Positions 30,722 through 39,319 of a stretch of DNA of 64,000 nt are shown here, piece by piece. The position numbers and the translations under genes are program-made. The stretch's first letter is position 1. Every line of letters starts with the position of its first letter. A model generated the notes under the pieces. The model made no database searches, was not told where the DNA came from, and was given only the letters and a program-made list of their open reading frames with translations. This DNA is from Planctomycetota bacterium (GTDB lineage: Bacteria; Planctomycetota; B15-G4): NCBI GenBank assembly GCA_029259695.1, contig JAJDEQ010000135.1, positions 1-64,000 on the forward strand, read 5' to 3'.

Positions 30722-32166
30722 TCGTCCGTCCGGCCTGCCTTGCGCTGCTCGTCGCGGCGACCTGGGTGGCCGGAGCCTGCGTCAGCGAGACGGTCTCGCC
30801 GCCGACGAGCGAGTGGACGCTCACCGGCGAGCCCGAAGTGCTGGTCGACGGCGAAATCCGACCGCTCGACGAGATCGTGGACGGCGGCGGCGAGTCCCGG
30901 CTGGGCGAACTGGGCGACGAAGACCTGCTCAGCCTGCTCGGTACCGACGCAGGCGATCTCGAGCCCGACTTCCTGGCAGGCGGCCCGCGGTCGCCCTTCC
31001 ACCGTCTGGGCCGCGACACCGTGCGCGGCATCGACGGGAGTTGGTCGAAGGTCTACAGCCTGCGCAGCGGCATGGGTCAGAAGGTGGTCCAGATGCTGAC
31101 CTCGATGGTCCCCGGCTTCCCCGTCGAGGCGGGCCAGGTCGGCGGTTCGGGCACCGAACCCGGCGAGGCGATCAGCTGGGCGCTGCACAACAGCTTCCAC
31201 TCGGATCCCACCGAGAAGTTCGGGATCCGCAACGCCATCGCGAGCGGCCAGGTGGCCGACGTGCTCGTGGTGCAGGCCTCACCCGAAGTGCTGCTGTTCA
31301 TCGACGAACTGCTCCACAAGGTGCTGGCCGACCTGCCGCAGATCGAGATCGAAGTGCGCATCGTCGAGGTCAACCTCGATGACCTGGTGGAGTGGGACTC
31401 CAACGTGCGGGCCGCGAAGCTGGAGAATCGCGACTCGCCCTACGACCCGGTGCTCAACCCGCCGGACGGCAACTTCGGCGCCGGCATCCCGATCCTCGAT
31501 CCCGATGGATCGGCCACCGGTCTGGGCGGGGCCTTCACCAGCTTCGCCGACACCACGGCCAGCGCCACGAGCTTCCTGCTCAGCCTGCAGGGTGTGCACA
31601 ACGGTCTGCGCGTCGACGCGATCCTCAACTTCCTGCAGTCGATCAGCGCCGCGCAGCTCATCTCCGCGCCGACCGTGACGGTGCTCAACGGACACCGCGC
31701 CACGCTGACCACCGGCGATCGGGTCCCGATCTTCGAGTCGACCGGCGTGGGCACCAACTCACAGGTCACCACGCGCTTCGAGGACACCGGCGTCAACGTG
31801 GAGATCGTGCCCTTCATCCTCAGCGACGACATCATCCGCATCGACGTCTCGGTCGACGTGTCGCTGGTCACGGGCGAGGTGCCCTTCGTGCTCAGCGGCG
31901 TGGAGGTCGCCACGCCGATCATCAGCGAGCGCAAGGCCGGCACGACGGTGCACGTGCACAGCGGTCAGGTCTTCAGCATCGGCGGGCTGCGTTCGTCGGC
32001 GAACATCGAGACGATCTCGAAGGTCCCGCTGCTGGGGGACATTCCGCTCATCGGCTGGTTGTTCAAGAGCCGGGCGAGTCGGCAGCAGAGCAGCGAGATC
32101 GTGTTCTTCATCACGCCGCGCATCAGTGTGCCGAGCGAGACGTTGTTCGAGCCGCTCGACGGCTAG
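30718..32166 (+). CDS. Secretin-family outer-membrane lipoprotein
   Basis: A 482-residue protein with a lipobox VAGAC (Cys21). A divergent N-terminal region is followed from about residue 195 by secretin N-domain sequence (LPQIEIEVRIVEVNLDDLVE). The C-terminal secretin homology domain follows: ISAPTVTVLNGHRATLTTGD, a GVNVEIVPFI strand, VPLLGDIPLIGWLFKSR and EIVFFITPRI. Secretins form gated multimeric channels for type II/III secretion, type IV pili or phage export. No ATPase, pseudopilin or inner-membrane platform gene is in this window, so the system is unidentified. The GTG overlaps the stop of the OmpH/Skp-like gene, suggesting coupled synthesis with a helper. Confidence 0.85.
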   Translation: MIVRPACLALLVAATWVAGACVSETVSPPTSEWTLTGEPEVLVDGEIRPLDEIVDGGGESRLGELGDEDLLSLLGTDAGDLEPDFLAGGPRSPFHRLGRDTVRGIDGSWSKVYSLRSGMGQKVVQMLTSMVPGFPVEAGQVGGSGTEPGEAISWALHNSFHSDPTEKFGIRNAIASGQVADVLVVQASPEVLLFIDELLHKVLADLPQIEIEVRIVEVNLDDLVEWDSNVRAAKLENRDSPYDPVLNPPDGNFGAGIPILDPDGSATGLGGAFTSFADTTASATSFLLSLQGVHNGLRVDAILNFLQSISAAQLISAPTVTVLNGHRATLTTGDRVPIFESTGVGTNSQVTTRFEDTGVNVEIVPFILSDDIIRIDVSVDVSLVTGEVPFVLSGVEVATPIISERKAGTTVHVHSGQVFSIGGLRSSANIETISKVPLLGDIPLIGWLFKSRASRQQSSEIVFFITPRISVPSETLFEPLDG

Positions 32167-32223
32167 GGGACACGAGGGGTCGGGGGTACGGCGGCTCGTC
32201 GGGTGCTACGGCGAGGGTGGCCG

Positions 32224-32381
32224 TCCCCCGAGCGCGGGCTTCATGGGCCGGCTGCGGTCGGTCCTCGCTCACGGATTCTCGGTTTGGGTGTGGGTGGCAA
32301 GACTTCGCTGACGCGGGCGGCAGGGGCTCGGTGTCGCTCGCTGTGGAATCTCGCCGGCCGATGAAGCCCGCGCTCGGGGGA
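32224..32381. repeat. Long imperfect inverted repeat downstream of the secretin
   Basis: A 21-base arm at 32224-32244 (beginning CCCCCGAGCGCGGGCTTCAT after the first T) is matched exactly by its reverse complement at 32361-32381. Pairing extends 8 more bases (GGGCCGGC/GCCGGCCG, one mismatch) to 32252/32353. The enclosed 100 bases contain no gene. It could be a mobile palindromic repeat or a bidirectional transcript barrier between the secretin and the symporter. Confidence 0.6.
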
Positions 32382-32390
32382 CTCCCGTCG

Positions 32391-32512
32391 GGAGGTGGGC
32401 GTCGGCTGCCGGTGCGTTGGGGGGAGGAGGCGTCGGCTGTCGGTGCGTTGGGGGGAGGTGGGCGTCGGCTGCCGGTGCGTTGAGGGGAGGTGGGCGTCGG
32501 TGGCGGGAGTGG
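32391..32512 (+). repeat. 31-32-bp tandem repeat, about 3.6 copies
   Basis: Units begin GGAGGTGGGCGTCGGCTGCC at 32391, 32423, 32454 and 32486 (last partial), with a few substitutions. The strand is strongly G-biased. No open frame of interest. Together with the adjacent inverted repeat it fills the 389-base gap 32167-32555. Confidence 0.7.
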
Positions 32513-32555
32513 GTGGTAGGTGGTGTCGGTGTTGCGGGCTGGGCATGATCGCGGC

Positions 32556-34598
32556 ATGAGCGAGCTGCCCCCGCCCTCCGGTATGGCGACCCTCGACTGG
32601 GTGGTGGTCGCGGCGTACCTGGTGCTGGCGTTCGGGGCCGGGGTGCTGCTCGCCCGGCGCTCGCGGGGGTCGACCGAGGACTTCTTCCTGTCGGGGCGCA
32701 GGTTGCCGTGGTGGTTGGCGGGCACCTCGATGGTGGCCACGTCCTTCGCAGCGGACACACCGCTGGTGGTGACGGGCTGGACCCGCGCCGGAGGCATCGG
32801 CGGCAACTGGCGCTGGTGGGCCTACCTGGTCGGCGCCGTGCTCGGCGTGGTGGTCTTCAGCCGGCTCTGGCGCCGCTCGGCGGTGTTCACCGACGTCGAG
32901 TTCATGGAGGTGCGCTACTCGGGCGGCTCGGCCCGCTTCCTGCGCGCCTTCAAGGGCGTGTACCAGGTCGTGTTCCTGCACTGCTTCATCATGGGCTGGG
33001 TCATCCTGGCCATGAAGAAGGTGCTGGGTGTGCTGTTCGACTTCGGTGACGACGTGCTCTACGCCTGGGGGCCGTGGGAGTTCACCGCGCCGTGGCTGGT
33101 GATGTTCGGGTGCGCCGTGGTGGCGCTGCTCTACTCGGAGATCGCGGGGCTGTGGGGCGTCGTGCTCACCGACTTCATCCAGTTCGGCCTGGCGTTGGTG
33201 GGGGCGATCGCGCTGATGGTCTGGGTGACCGACGCGTTCGGCGGCGTGGGCGCCATGGTGAGCGCGTTGTCGCAGGCCCCCGAGCTCGCGTCGAAGCTGA
33301 CCTACGGCACGCCCGTGGCCGCCGCCGACCCCGGATCGTGGGGGCGCGAGGGCTGGGAGTTCATGGTCTTCGTGTGCGTGATGTGGTTCGCGAACAAGAA
33401 CGCTGACGGCAGCGGTGTGATGGTGCAGCGCATCCTGGCCAGTCGCGACGAACGGCACTCGATGCTGGCCACGCTCTGGTACGTGGTGGCGCACTACGCG
33501 ATCCGCCCGTGGCCCTGGATCATCGTGGCCCTGGCGTCGCTGCTCGTGCTGCCTTCGGTGGCCCTGAACACGCCGGTGGACGGAACGGTGGTGGAGGTGG
33601 CCGCCGAAGTGGTCGTCGTCGCCCCGGCCGGAGGCGGGGCACCGGTGCGTCTCGACGTGCCGGCCACGGGCCTCGACGACTGGCGCGTGCATTCCCTCGT
33701 GAAGGTGGGCGACGAGGTCCTGGCCGGCAAGGCGGTGGCCTCGACCGACGACGAGGCGGCCTACCCGATCATGATGCGTCGCTTCCTGCCGGCTGGCCTT
33801 CTGGGCCTGCTCGTGGCGTCGCAGCTCGCGGCGTTCATGTCGACCATGGACACGCACGTGAACCTGGCCTCGGCCTACCTGGTCAACGACGTCTACCGCC
33901 GTTTCGTCGTGAAGCAGGCGCCCGAGCGGCACTACCTGCGGGTGGCCCGAGCGTCGGGCGTGCTGGTGTTGGGGCTGGCACTGGTCTTCGCCCACTTCAG
34001 CGACAGCGTGCGGGAGATGTTCGACTGGTTCAGCGCGCTCTACAGCGGCCTGGGAGTGGTCTACGTGCTGCGCTGGTTCTGGTGGCGCGTGAACGCCTGG
34101 TCGGAGATCACGGCGCTGGTCACCTCCGGCCTCACGACCCTCGCACTCAAGCTGCACCCCGAATGGTTCGGCCCCTGGCTCCCGGCCGAACTGGTCGATG
34201 CCGGCCAACCGGTCTTCGCGGGCATGCTGCTCGTGGTCCTGTGCACCACGCTGCCCGCGGTGCTGGTGATGACGCTGGCGACGCCCCCGGTGGATGCGGA
34301 GCGACTGGCGGCCTTCTTCGCCCGGGTGCGACCGCTGGGCGCCTGGGGCCCGGTGGCCAAGCCCGCCGGCTGGAGGCCGGCTCCGGCCCTGGTCTGGGCT
34401 CGCATCGTGGTCGCCTGGTGGGCAGGGCTGGCGCTGGTCCTGGGCTGCCTGTTCCTGCCGGCCACGCTGCTCTTCGACGGAGGAGCGGATGCGTGGGGGT
34501 GGGGTCTGTGCCTGATCGGGGGCGGGATCGTCATGTGGCTTGCGATGCCGTCCCTGGGGGCTGTCACGCCCGCCGCCGAACCACCTAACCTTGATTAA
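32556..34598 (+). CDS. SSS-family sodium/solute symporter with lipoyl-like insertion
   Basis: A multi-spanning transporter of 680 residues with at least 12 hydrophobic helices. SSS-family features include TEDFFLSGRRLPWW in the first loop, SMVATSFAADTPL, SEIAGLWGVVLTDFIQF and FMSTMDTHVNLASAYLVND. Between helices, residues 339-402 carry an extra soluble domain: TPVDGTVVEV...VHSLVKVGDEVLAGKAVAS. This has the strand-turn pattern of biotinyl/lipoyl or HlyD barrel-sandwich domains but no modifiable lysine. The substrate is not predictable. ATG 32556 begins MSELPPPSG just before helix 1; upstream codons fall in the tandem repeat. Confidence 0.85.
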   Translation: MSELPPPSGMATLDWVVVAAYLVLAFGAGVLLARRSRGSTEDFFLSGRRLPWWLAGTSMVATSFAADTPLVVTGWTRAGGIGGNWRWWAYLVGAVLGVVVFSRLWRRSAVFTDVEFMEVRYSGGSARFLRAFKGVYQVVFLHCFIMGWVILAMKKVLGVLFDFGDDVLYAWGPWEFTAPWLVMFGCAVVALLYSEIAGLWGVVLTDFIQFGLALVGAIALMVWVTDAFGGVGAMVSALSQAPELASKLTYGTPVAAADPGSWGREGWEFMVFVCVMWFANKNADGSGVMVQRILASRDERHSMLATLWYVVAHYAIRPWPWIIVALASLLVLPSVALNTPVDGTVVEVAAEVVVVAPAGGGAPVRLDVPATGLDDWRVHSLVKVGDEVLAGKAVASTDDEAAYPIMMRRFLPAGLLGLLVASQLAAFMSTMDTHVNLASAYLVNDVYRRFVVKQAPERHYLRVARASGVLVLGLALVFAHFSDSVREMFDWFSALYSGLGVVYVLRWFWWRVNAWSEITALVTSGLTTLALKLHPEWFGPWLPAELVDAGQPVFAGMLLVVLCTTLPAVLVMTLATPPVDAERLAAFFARVRPLGAWGPVAKPAGWRPAPALVWARIVVAWWAGLALVLGCLFLPATLLFDGGADAWGWGLCLIGGGIVMWLAMPSLGAVTPAAEPPNLD

Positions 34599-34618
34599 TC
34601 CGGGGCCCCGCCTAAACT
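34591..34618 (+). promoter_or_regulatory. Promoter of the TPR/HEAT protein gene
   Basis: TTGATT (34591-34596), 16-base spacer, TAAACT (34613-34618). The -35 overlaps the end of the symporter gene. The predicted leader is about 150 bases. Confidence 0.55.
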
Positions 34619-34773
34619 CCGCGCTTCCCGATCGCCCCCGATCCGGGTGCGGTGACGCGGCCCCGCGACGCCTCGGGATCCGCCTGATCGGACGGGGGGG
34701 AAGCTGTCCGCCCCCGGCCCTCGGACGGCCGGTGGCGCGTCGTTTGCACGATCATCTCTCAGCGAGCCGGTCC

Positions 34774-36801
34774 ATGCTCCATCGCCGAATCTGTGTCTTC
34801 GCATGGTGTGTCCTGTTGTCCGGAGTGGTGTCGGCCCAGGCTGACCAACTCTTCGAGCAGGGCGTCGAGGCGTTCCGCCGGGGTGACAACGCCGGTGCGA
34901 TCTCCGCCTTCAAGGAGGCGCTGGCCTCCAACCCCGGGCACGAAGACGCCTTCGCCATGCTCGACCAGGTCGAAGAGCGGGTGCTGCTCGAGATGCTCGT
35001 GGAGCGTGGCGAACTGGGCCAGTTGGCCGAGCGCTTCCTGAACCTCGCCGAACTGGGTCGGCGCGAAGTGGTGAGCGACCCCGGGCAGGCGAGCGAGGTC
35101 GTCGATCGCTTGCTGAACGGCGACGAAGTCGACCGCCAACGGGCGCTGCTCGAGCTGCGCGCCACCTTCGGTGCGTGGGCGGTGCCCGCGCTGGTGGGGC
35201 CCCTGGGCGACTCGTCGAGCCTCGACAACCGCGTGATGGCCATCCAGGCCCTCAACCATCTGGGCTCGGACGCCGTGCTGCCCCTGATCCAGGTGCTGCG
35301 CAGTGACGACATCCTGACCCGGCGCAACGCCGCCGCGGTCCTGGGCAGCCTGGGGGATCCGCGCGGTGCCGCGGGTCTGGCCCACATGGCCGCCCACGAC
35401 GACGACGACGTGGCCCGACAGGTGGCGGCCAACGCCCTGGGACGCCTCGGCCTGGGCGGCATCGACGCCTCCGGCGCGGCGATCGACCTCGCGGCCCGGT
35501 ACTTCCGCGGCGACCCCGCCGTGGTCCGCCCCTACGAGGCGACCAGCGTGCTCTGGCGCTGGCAGGACGGCGAACTCGAGGGTCGCCAGGTGCTGGGCGG
35601 CCTGTTCGCCCTGGAGCTGGCCGAAGACTTCGCCCTGATCGGCCTCGGAGGTGGCGGCAGCGACGAAGCGCGCGCCCTCTTGTCGGCCATTCACGCGGCC
35701 CAGAAGGCCGAGGTGCTCGCCGCCCAGCAGATCGAGGAACTCTCCGACAACGAGTTGCTCGAAGCCGCGGCGGAACGACTGGGAGACCTCGATCTCGATC
35801 TGGGGCTGGCCGGGAGTCACCGCGGGCGCGGCCTCATGTTCTGCCTGGGTGCCGACCCGCGCCGCGAGGCGGCCGCCGCCGTGCTGATGCAGCACATGGG
35901 TGGCAGTAACGAGGAACTCTCGGCGTTGCGCACCGCGCTGTCCGACCCCGATCCGTCGGTGTCCCAGGGTGCAGCCGTGGCCCTGGCCCGACTGGGCGAG
36001 GCCGACATCGGGGTCGTCGAGCAGCTCGGGACGGCTTTGGCCGGTGTGCCCCAGCGGTTGGTCGTGTCGATCGGCGAGACGGGATTGTTCGGCGGTGGTG
36101 GCGGCTGGTACCTCCTGAGTTCCAGTGGTGTCCAGGCCGGCTTGCAGCGCGCCAAGGCGTTCCCGCCCAAGGACGCGATCGTGATCCAGGACGGGCTGCA
36201 GGGTGTCACCCTCGATGCCATGGTCTTCGCGCTCAAGGAGGATCCGCGCACGGCGGACGTGCCGCTGATCGTCGTCACCAACGACGTGGCCGGCGTGCAG
36301 AACCTCTACGGCGACACGGTCGAGCGGGTGCTCTCCTCGGCGAGCTTCGCCGACGTGGCCGAGGTGGCCGGTGAGCGCAACCTGCAGCAGCGCGCCGCCA
36401 TCGAGCGCGCCAAGCTCGCTGCCCATCAGCTCGCTTCGCTCGATGCGGGGCTGGCCCGCCAGGCCGGGCGTCATGTGAACGAGGCGTTGCAGTCCGCCGC
36501 CGATGATGGCGTGGTCGCTGCGGTGCTCGGACTCGTTGCGCGCACGGGCATGCTCGAGGCCCAGCCCAGCGTCGACGCCCTGGTGGCGAACGACGCCGCA
36601 CCATCCGAGGTGCGCGTGGCTGCGATGCAGGCCGCCGCCCGGCTGTGGGCCGTGAGTGGCGGGCCGTCGAGCGGTGATCTGAGCGGCGCCCTGATGGCCG
36701 CCCTGGACAGCGGGGACGACGATCTCGCCCACGCGGCCGCCCAGGCCCTGGGGCAGTTGCGCGGGCTGCCGGCCGGCGCCATCCGCGACGCCGTGCGCTA
36801 G
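34774..36801 (+). CDS. Exported TPR-HEAT protein with receiver-like domain
   Basis: A 675-residue exported protein (signal peptide 1-22, VVSAQADQ). Residues 25-60 form a TPR (LFEQGVEAFRRGDNAGAISA). From about 115 to 240 and again near 385-420 and 550-670 are HEAT-type repeats (DNRVMAIQALNHLGSDAVLP; TRRNAAAVLGSLGDPRGAAG). Residues about 455-520 resemble a receiver domain: KDAIVIQDG, LKEDPRTADVPLIVVTND. The expected phospho-aspartate position is shifted or replaced by Gln and the acidic pair is not visible. A phosphorelay role outside the cytoplasm is unlikely, so it is probably a scaffold. The stop codon shares CTAG with the converging permease gene. Confidence 0.75.
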   Translation: MLHRRICVFAWCVLLSGVVSAQADQLFEQGVEAFRRGDNAGAISAFKEALASNPGHEDAFAMLDQVEERVLLEMLVERGELGQLAERFLNLAELGRREVVSDPGQASEVVDRLLNGDEVDRQRALLELRATFGAWAVPALVGPLGDSSSLDNRVMAIQALNHLGSDAVLPLIQVLRSDDILTRRNAAAVLGSLGDPRGAAGLAHMAAHDDDDVARQVAANALGRLGLGGIDASGAAIDLAARYFRGDPAVVRPYEATSVLWRWQDGELEGRQVLGGLFALELAEDFALIGLGGGGSDEARALLSAIHAAQKAEVLAAQQIEELSDNELLEAAAERLGDLDLDLGLAGSHRGRGLMFCLGADPRREAAAAVLMQHMGGSNEELSALRTALSDPDPSVSQGAAVALARLGEADIGVVEQLGTALAGVPQRLVVSIGETGLFGGGGGWYLLSSSGVQAGLQRAKAFPPKDAIVIQDGLQGVTLDAMVFALKEDPRTADVPLIVVTNDVAGVQNLYGDTVERVLSSASFADVAEVAGERNLQQRAAIERAKLAAHQLASLDAGLARQAGRHVNEALQSAADDGVVAAVLGLVARTGMLEAQPSVDALVANDAAPSEVRVAAMQAAARLWAVSGGPSSGDLSGALMAALDSGDDDLAHAAAQALGQLRGLPAGAIRDAVR

Positions 36802-37694
36802 CCTGGACGTCGTCGGCGCCAGACGACGGCCAGCACACCGATGGCGATCAGTGCGCCGCCCAGCAGGGCTTCGCGGGTGACCGGTTCGTCGAGCACGACC
36901 CAGCCGGCAACCACGCCGGTGATCGGTTGCAGGAAGACGAAGGGTGCCACCTCGGCGGCGCGCAACCAGCGCAGGGACAGCGTCCACAGCACGGTGGAGG
37001 CGAACGACACGCCCACCCCGAGCCACAGCACGCGCAGCATGGCTCCGGCCAGTTCCGGCCCGCCGTGCCAGGCGTCCATCTCGGCCAGTGCGGAGGGCAC
37101 GAAGGTCACCATGCCGAGGGCCATGGCGGCGAAGGTCAAGGCCACGGCGCTGCGGCGCCCGTCGGCCAGGGGCTTCATCAGCGGGGTGTAGAGCCCCCAC
37201 AGGATCCCGTGCAGCATGAGCACGAGGTTGCCCTTGAGGTGCTCGCCCTCGACCAACCCCTCGATGGGATTCTCCTCGAGGGTGATCACGAGGGCGCCGG
37301 CCAGACCCAGCAGGATGCCCAGCAGCTGGAGTGGTCGCACCCGCTCGCGCAACAGCAGCCACGAGAAGAGCAGGATCGACGCGGGCTCGAGCAGGATCAG
37401 GATCGACCCGTTGCCGGCCGTGGACCACTGCAGACCCACGATGCCGAGCATCATCGGCAGGGCGAAGCCCAGGTTGCCGATGAGGAACAGGCGCGTCAGC
37501 TCGCGCCGGTCGTAGTCCCAGGTCCAGCCGCCGCGCAGCAGCAGCCACAGGCCCATGCAGGCCAGGCCGATGACGTTGCGCAGCGCGGCCACCGTGGCGG
37601 GTGGCAGTCCGGCCAGGGCCTGCTTCTGCCATAGGTACGAGATGCCGCCGAGCACGTTCGCCGCCAGGATGGCGACCCAGGCCCACGTCTTCAT
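36798..37694 (-). CDS. EamA/DMT-family permease
   Basis: A 298-residue membrane protein with ten predicted helices in two EamA repeats, starting MKTWAWVAILAANVLGGISY. The second repeat begins about residue 150 and ends at VVWRRRRPG. Signature segments include LEPASILLFSWLLLRERVRP in repeat one and FLQPITGVVAGWVVLDEPVT in repeat two. Members export metabolites or amino acids; the substrate is unknown. The start is ATG at 37694; longer in-frame sequence overlaps the YacP-like gene and lacks helices. It lies 22 bases downstream of the YacP-like gene on the same strand. Confidence 0.88.
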   Translation of the reverse strand: MKTWAWVAILAANVLGGISYLWQKQALAGLPPATVAALRNVIGLACMGLWLLLRGGWTWDYDRRELTRLFLIGNLGFALPMMLGIVGLQWSTAGNGSILILLEPASILLFSWLLLRERVRPLQLLGILLGLAGALVITLEENPIEGLVEGEHLKGNLVLMLHGILWGLYTPLMKPLADGRRSAVALTFAAMALGMVTFVPSALAEMDAWHGGPELAGAMLRVLWLGVGVSFASTVLWTLSLRWLRAAEVAPFVFLQPITGVVAGWVVLDEPVTREALLGGALIAIGVLAVVWRRRRPG

Positions 37695-37716
37695 GGGGGC
37701 CGGTTCGGGGGTGGGC

Positions 37717-38100
37717 TCACGAGCGTCCGAGCAGGTCGAGCGGGGAGAGGATGCGCGCGCCCAGCTGGCGGGAGCGGCCGGTGACCTCCCGATCCCGGCT
37801 GACGACCACCAGCAGGCCCGGCTGCGCCGCCGCGGCGACGGCGTCCACGATGGCGTCGTCGGCCACGGGGACGTAGTGGCCCGAACACCAGTCCAGGTAC
37901 TCGTTGTCGGGCATGACCCCGGAGCGGGTGCGGGTGTCCCAGTAGATCTCGATGGCTTCGGCGTCCCGGGGGCGGCGCCGGGCCAGTCGGGCCATGAGCA
38001 GCGCGCGCAGTTGCTCGGCGGAGAGATCGTGGTCGTCGGGGAAGCCGCTTCCGTTGGCGACCCAGTGGGCCAGGTTGTAGCCGTCGAGCAGATAGCGCAC
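37717..38100 (-). CDS. YacP-like NYN-domain (PIN-fold) protein
   Basis: A 127-residue protein beginning MRYLLDGYNLAHW, the hallmark DGYN of the NYN/YacP family. Other conserved acids are in YWDTRTRSG, DDAIVDAV and the VVSRDREV segment (S-x-D). The PIN-like fold uses clustered aspartates to bind a metal and cleave RNA. In Bacillus subtilis the YacP relative Rae1 is a ribosome-associated mRNA endonuclease. This copy is shorter than the roughly 170-residue family norm. It is divergent from the tRNA gene. Confidence 0.8.
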   Translation of the reverse strand: MRYLLDGYNLAHWVANGSGFPDDHDLSAEQLRALLMARLARRRPRDAEAIEIYWDTRTRSGVMPDNEYLDWCSGHYVPVADDAIVDAVAAAAQPGLLVVVSRDREVTGRSRQLGARILSPLDLLGRS

Positions 38101-38124
38101 GGGCGGATCATAGCGTTGGTTTGC

Positions 38125-38130
38125 TAAGGT
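38125..38130 (+). promoter_or_regulatory. Candidate -10 box of the tRNA-Thr gene
   Basis: TAAGGT lies 58 bases before the mature tRNA 5' end in a locally AT-richer stretch (TTGGTTTGCTAAGG). No convincing -35 at 17 bases. Confidence 0.25.
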
Positions 38131-38188
38131 GCCCGCCCCTCGCGCGGTCGGTATCGGCCGGTGTGCGCGGGCGGGTGTCTTCGGTCGG

Positions 38189-38263
38189 GCCGGGGTAGCT
38201 CAGTGGTAGAGCACGGCTTTCGTAAAGCTGAGGTCGTCGGTTCGAATCCGATCCCCGGCTCCA
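38189..38263 (+). tRNA. tRNA-Thr (anticodon CGT)
   Basis: A complete cloverleaf: acceptor GCCGGGG/CCCCGGC, D arm GCTC-AGTGGTAGA-GC, anticodon stem CGGCT/AGCTG with loop TTCGTAA giving anticodon CGT (reads ACG, threonine), variable AGGTC, and T arm GTCGG-TTCGAAT-CCGAT. Discriminator T and an encoded CCA at 38261-38263. There is no integrase or attachment duplication nearby. Confidence 0.96.
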
Positions 38264-38358
38264 TGCCCGCAAAGACGGCGCCCGTCAGAACCGGCACCCG
38301 CGCATGGCGGCTCGCCGCCCGAGTCGTGTTGCGTTTCCCGTTCCTTCGGTGACCGCCC

Positions 38359-39261
38359 ATGCAGGAGTTTCGTGACATCCTGATCGCCATCGACCCGAGC
38401 CAGGACGGCTTCGGACGCGATGGCACCATCCCGGACGAGGCCCGTTCGGCGATCGATCACGCGCTGTGGCTGCACAAGCACAACCCCGGCGCCAAGCTGA
38501 CGCTGATGGCCGTGGTCGGCGGCGATCAGCAGGAAGCCAAGCACGCGCGGGACCTGCTCGATGTCACGGCGATGCGCCTGCTCGAGGGCACCGGGGCCGA
38601 GTGCGTCGTCAGACTCGGCGAGCCGTACATCGAGATCTCCCGCGCCGTGCAGGAGCAGGGCCACAAGCTGCTGATCGTGGCGGCGCGGCGGCACGGTCTG
38701 GTGCATCGCAACATCGTGGGCAGCACGGCGCTGCGCCTGCTGCGCTACTGTCCCAGTCCGGTGTGGGTGACGCCGCGCTTCTTCTCGCAGGACCCCGCGG
38801 TGGTGCTGTCCTCGGTCGGGTTCCACGGGCTCAGTGCGCGCATCCTCGAGCTCTCGGCCAGCGTGGTGAAGGCCACCGAGGGCAGCTGGCACGTGCTGCA
38901 CTGCATGGAGTACTTCGAGGAAGGCGGCATGCGTCTGCGTGACGCGACCCGTGCCGAGATCGCCGAATACCGCGAGCGGGCGCGGGAGCGTGACTGGGAA
39001 CGCATGCACGCGCTGACCGACTCGCTGGCCGAGAAGATCGGCGTGCAGCCGAAATTCTGGCTGGCCGAGGGACAGCCGGACGAGCAGATCGGCCTCGCCG
39101 CCCGGCAGATCAATGCGGTGGTGCTCGTGATGGGCACGGTGGGGCGTACGGGCCTGCCGGGCTTCGTGATCGGCAACACCGCCGAGAAGCTGCTGACCTC
39201 GATCGAGTGCTCGGTGCTGGCGGTGAAGCCCGAGGGCTTCGTCTCCCCGCTCAGCAGCTGA
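38359..39261 (+). CDS. Tandem-domain universal stress protein
   Basis: A 300-residue protein of two Usp domains, like UspE. The first opens with FRDILIAIDPSQDG and ends with HKLLIVAARRHG and GSTALRLLRYCPSPVWVTP. The second (from about residue 150) ends with VVLVMGTVGRTGLPGFVIGN and TAEKLLTSIECSVLAVKPEG. The G-x2-G-x9-G-S/N ATP-binding motif is present in the second domain (GTVGRTGLPGFVIGNTAE). The role is stress tolerance, presumably cytoplasmic. It lies 95 bases after the tRNA and converges on rsmG. Confidence 0.9.
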   Translation: MQEFRDILIAIDPSQDGFGRDGTIPDEARSAIDHALWLHKHNPGAKLTLMAVVGGDQQEAKHARDLLDVTAMRLLEGTGAECVVRLGEPYIEISRAVQEQGHKLLIVAARRHGLVHRNIVGSTALRLLRYCPSPVWVTPRFFSQDPAVVLSSVGFHGLSARILELSASVVKATEGSWHVLHCMEYFEEGGMRLRDATRAEIAEYRERARERDWERMHALTDSLAEKIGVQPKFWLAEGQPDEQIGLAARQINAVVLVMGTVGRTGLPGFVIGNTAEKLLTSIECSVLAVKPEGFVSPLSS

Positions 39262-39319
39262 AGCGCCGGGCTCGGCGTCGTGGGGCGGGGTGGGGCCACG
39301 GCCGGGTGCCGGGGCCGGC

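Noticed and set aside
38189..38263. tRNA gene as an integration site
   Set aside because: No integrase gene, no duplicated tRNA 3' end and no shift in base composition around it.
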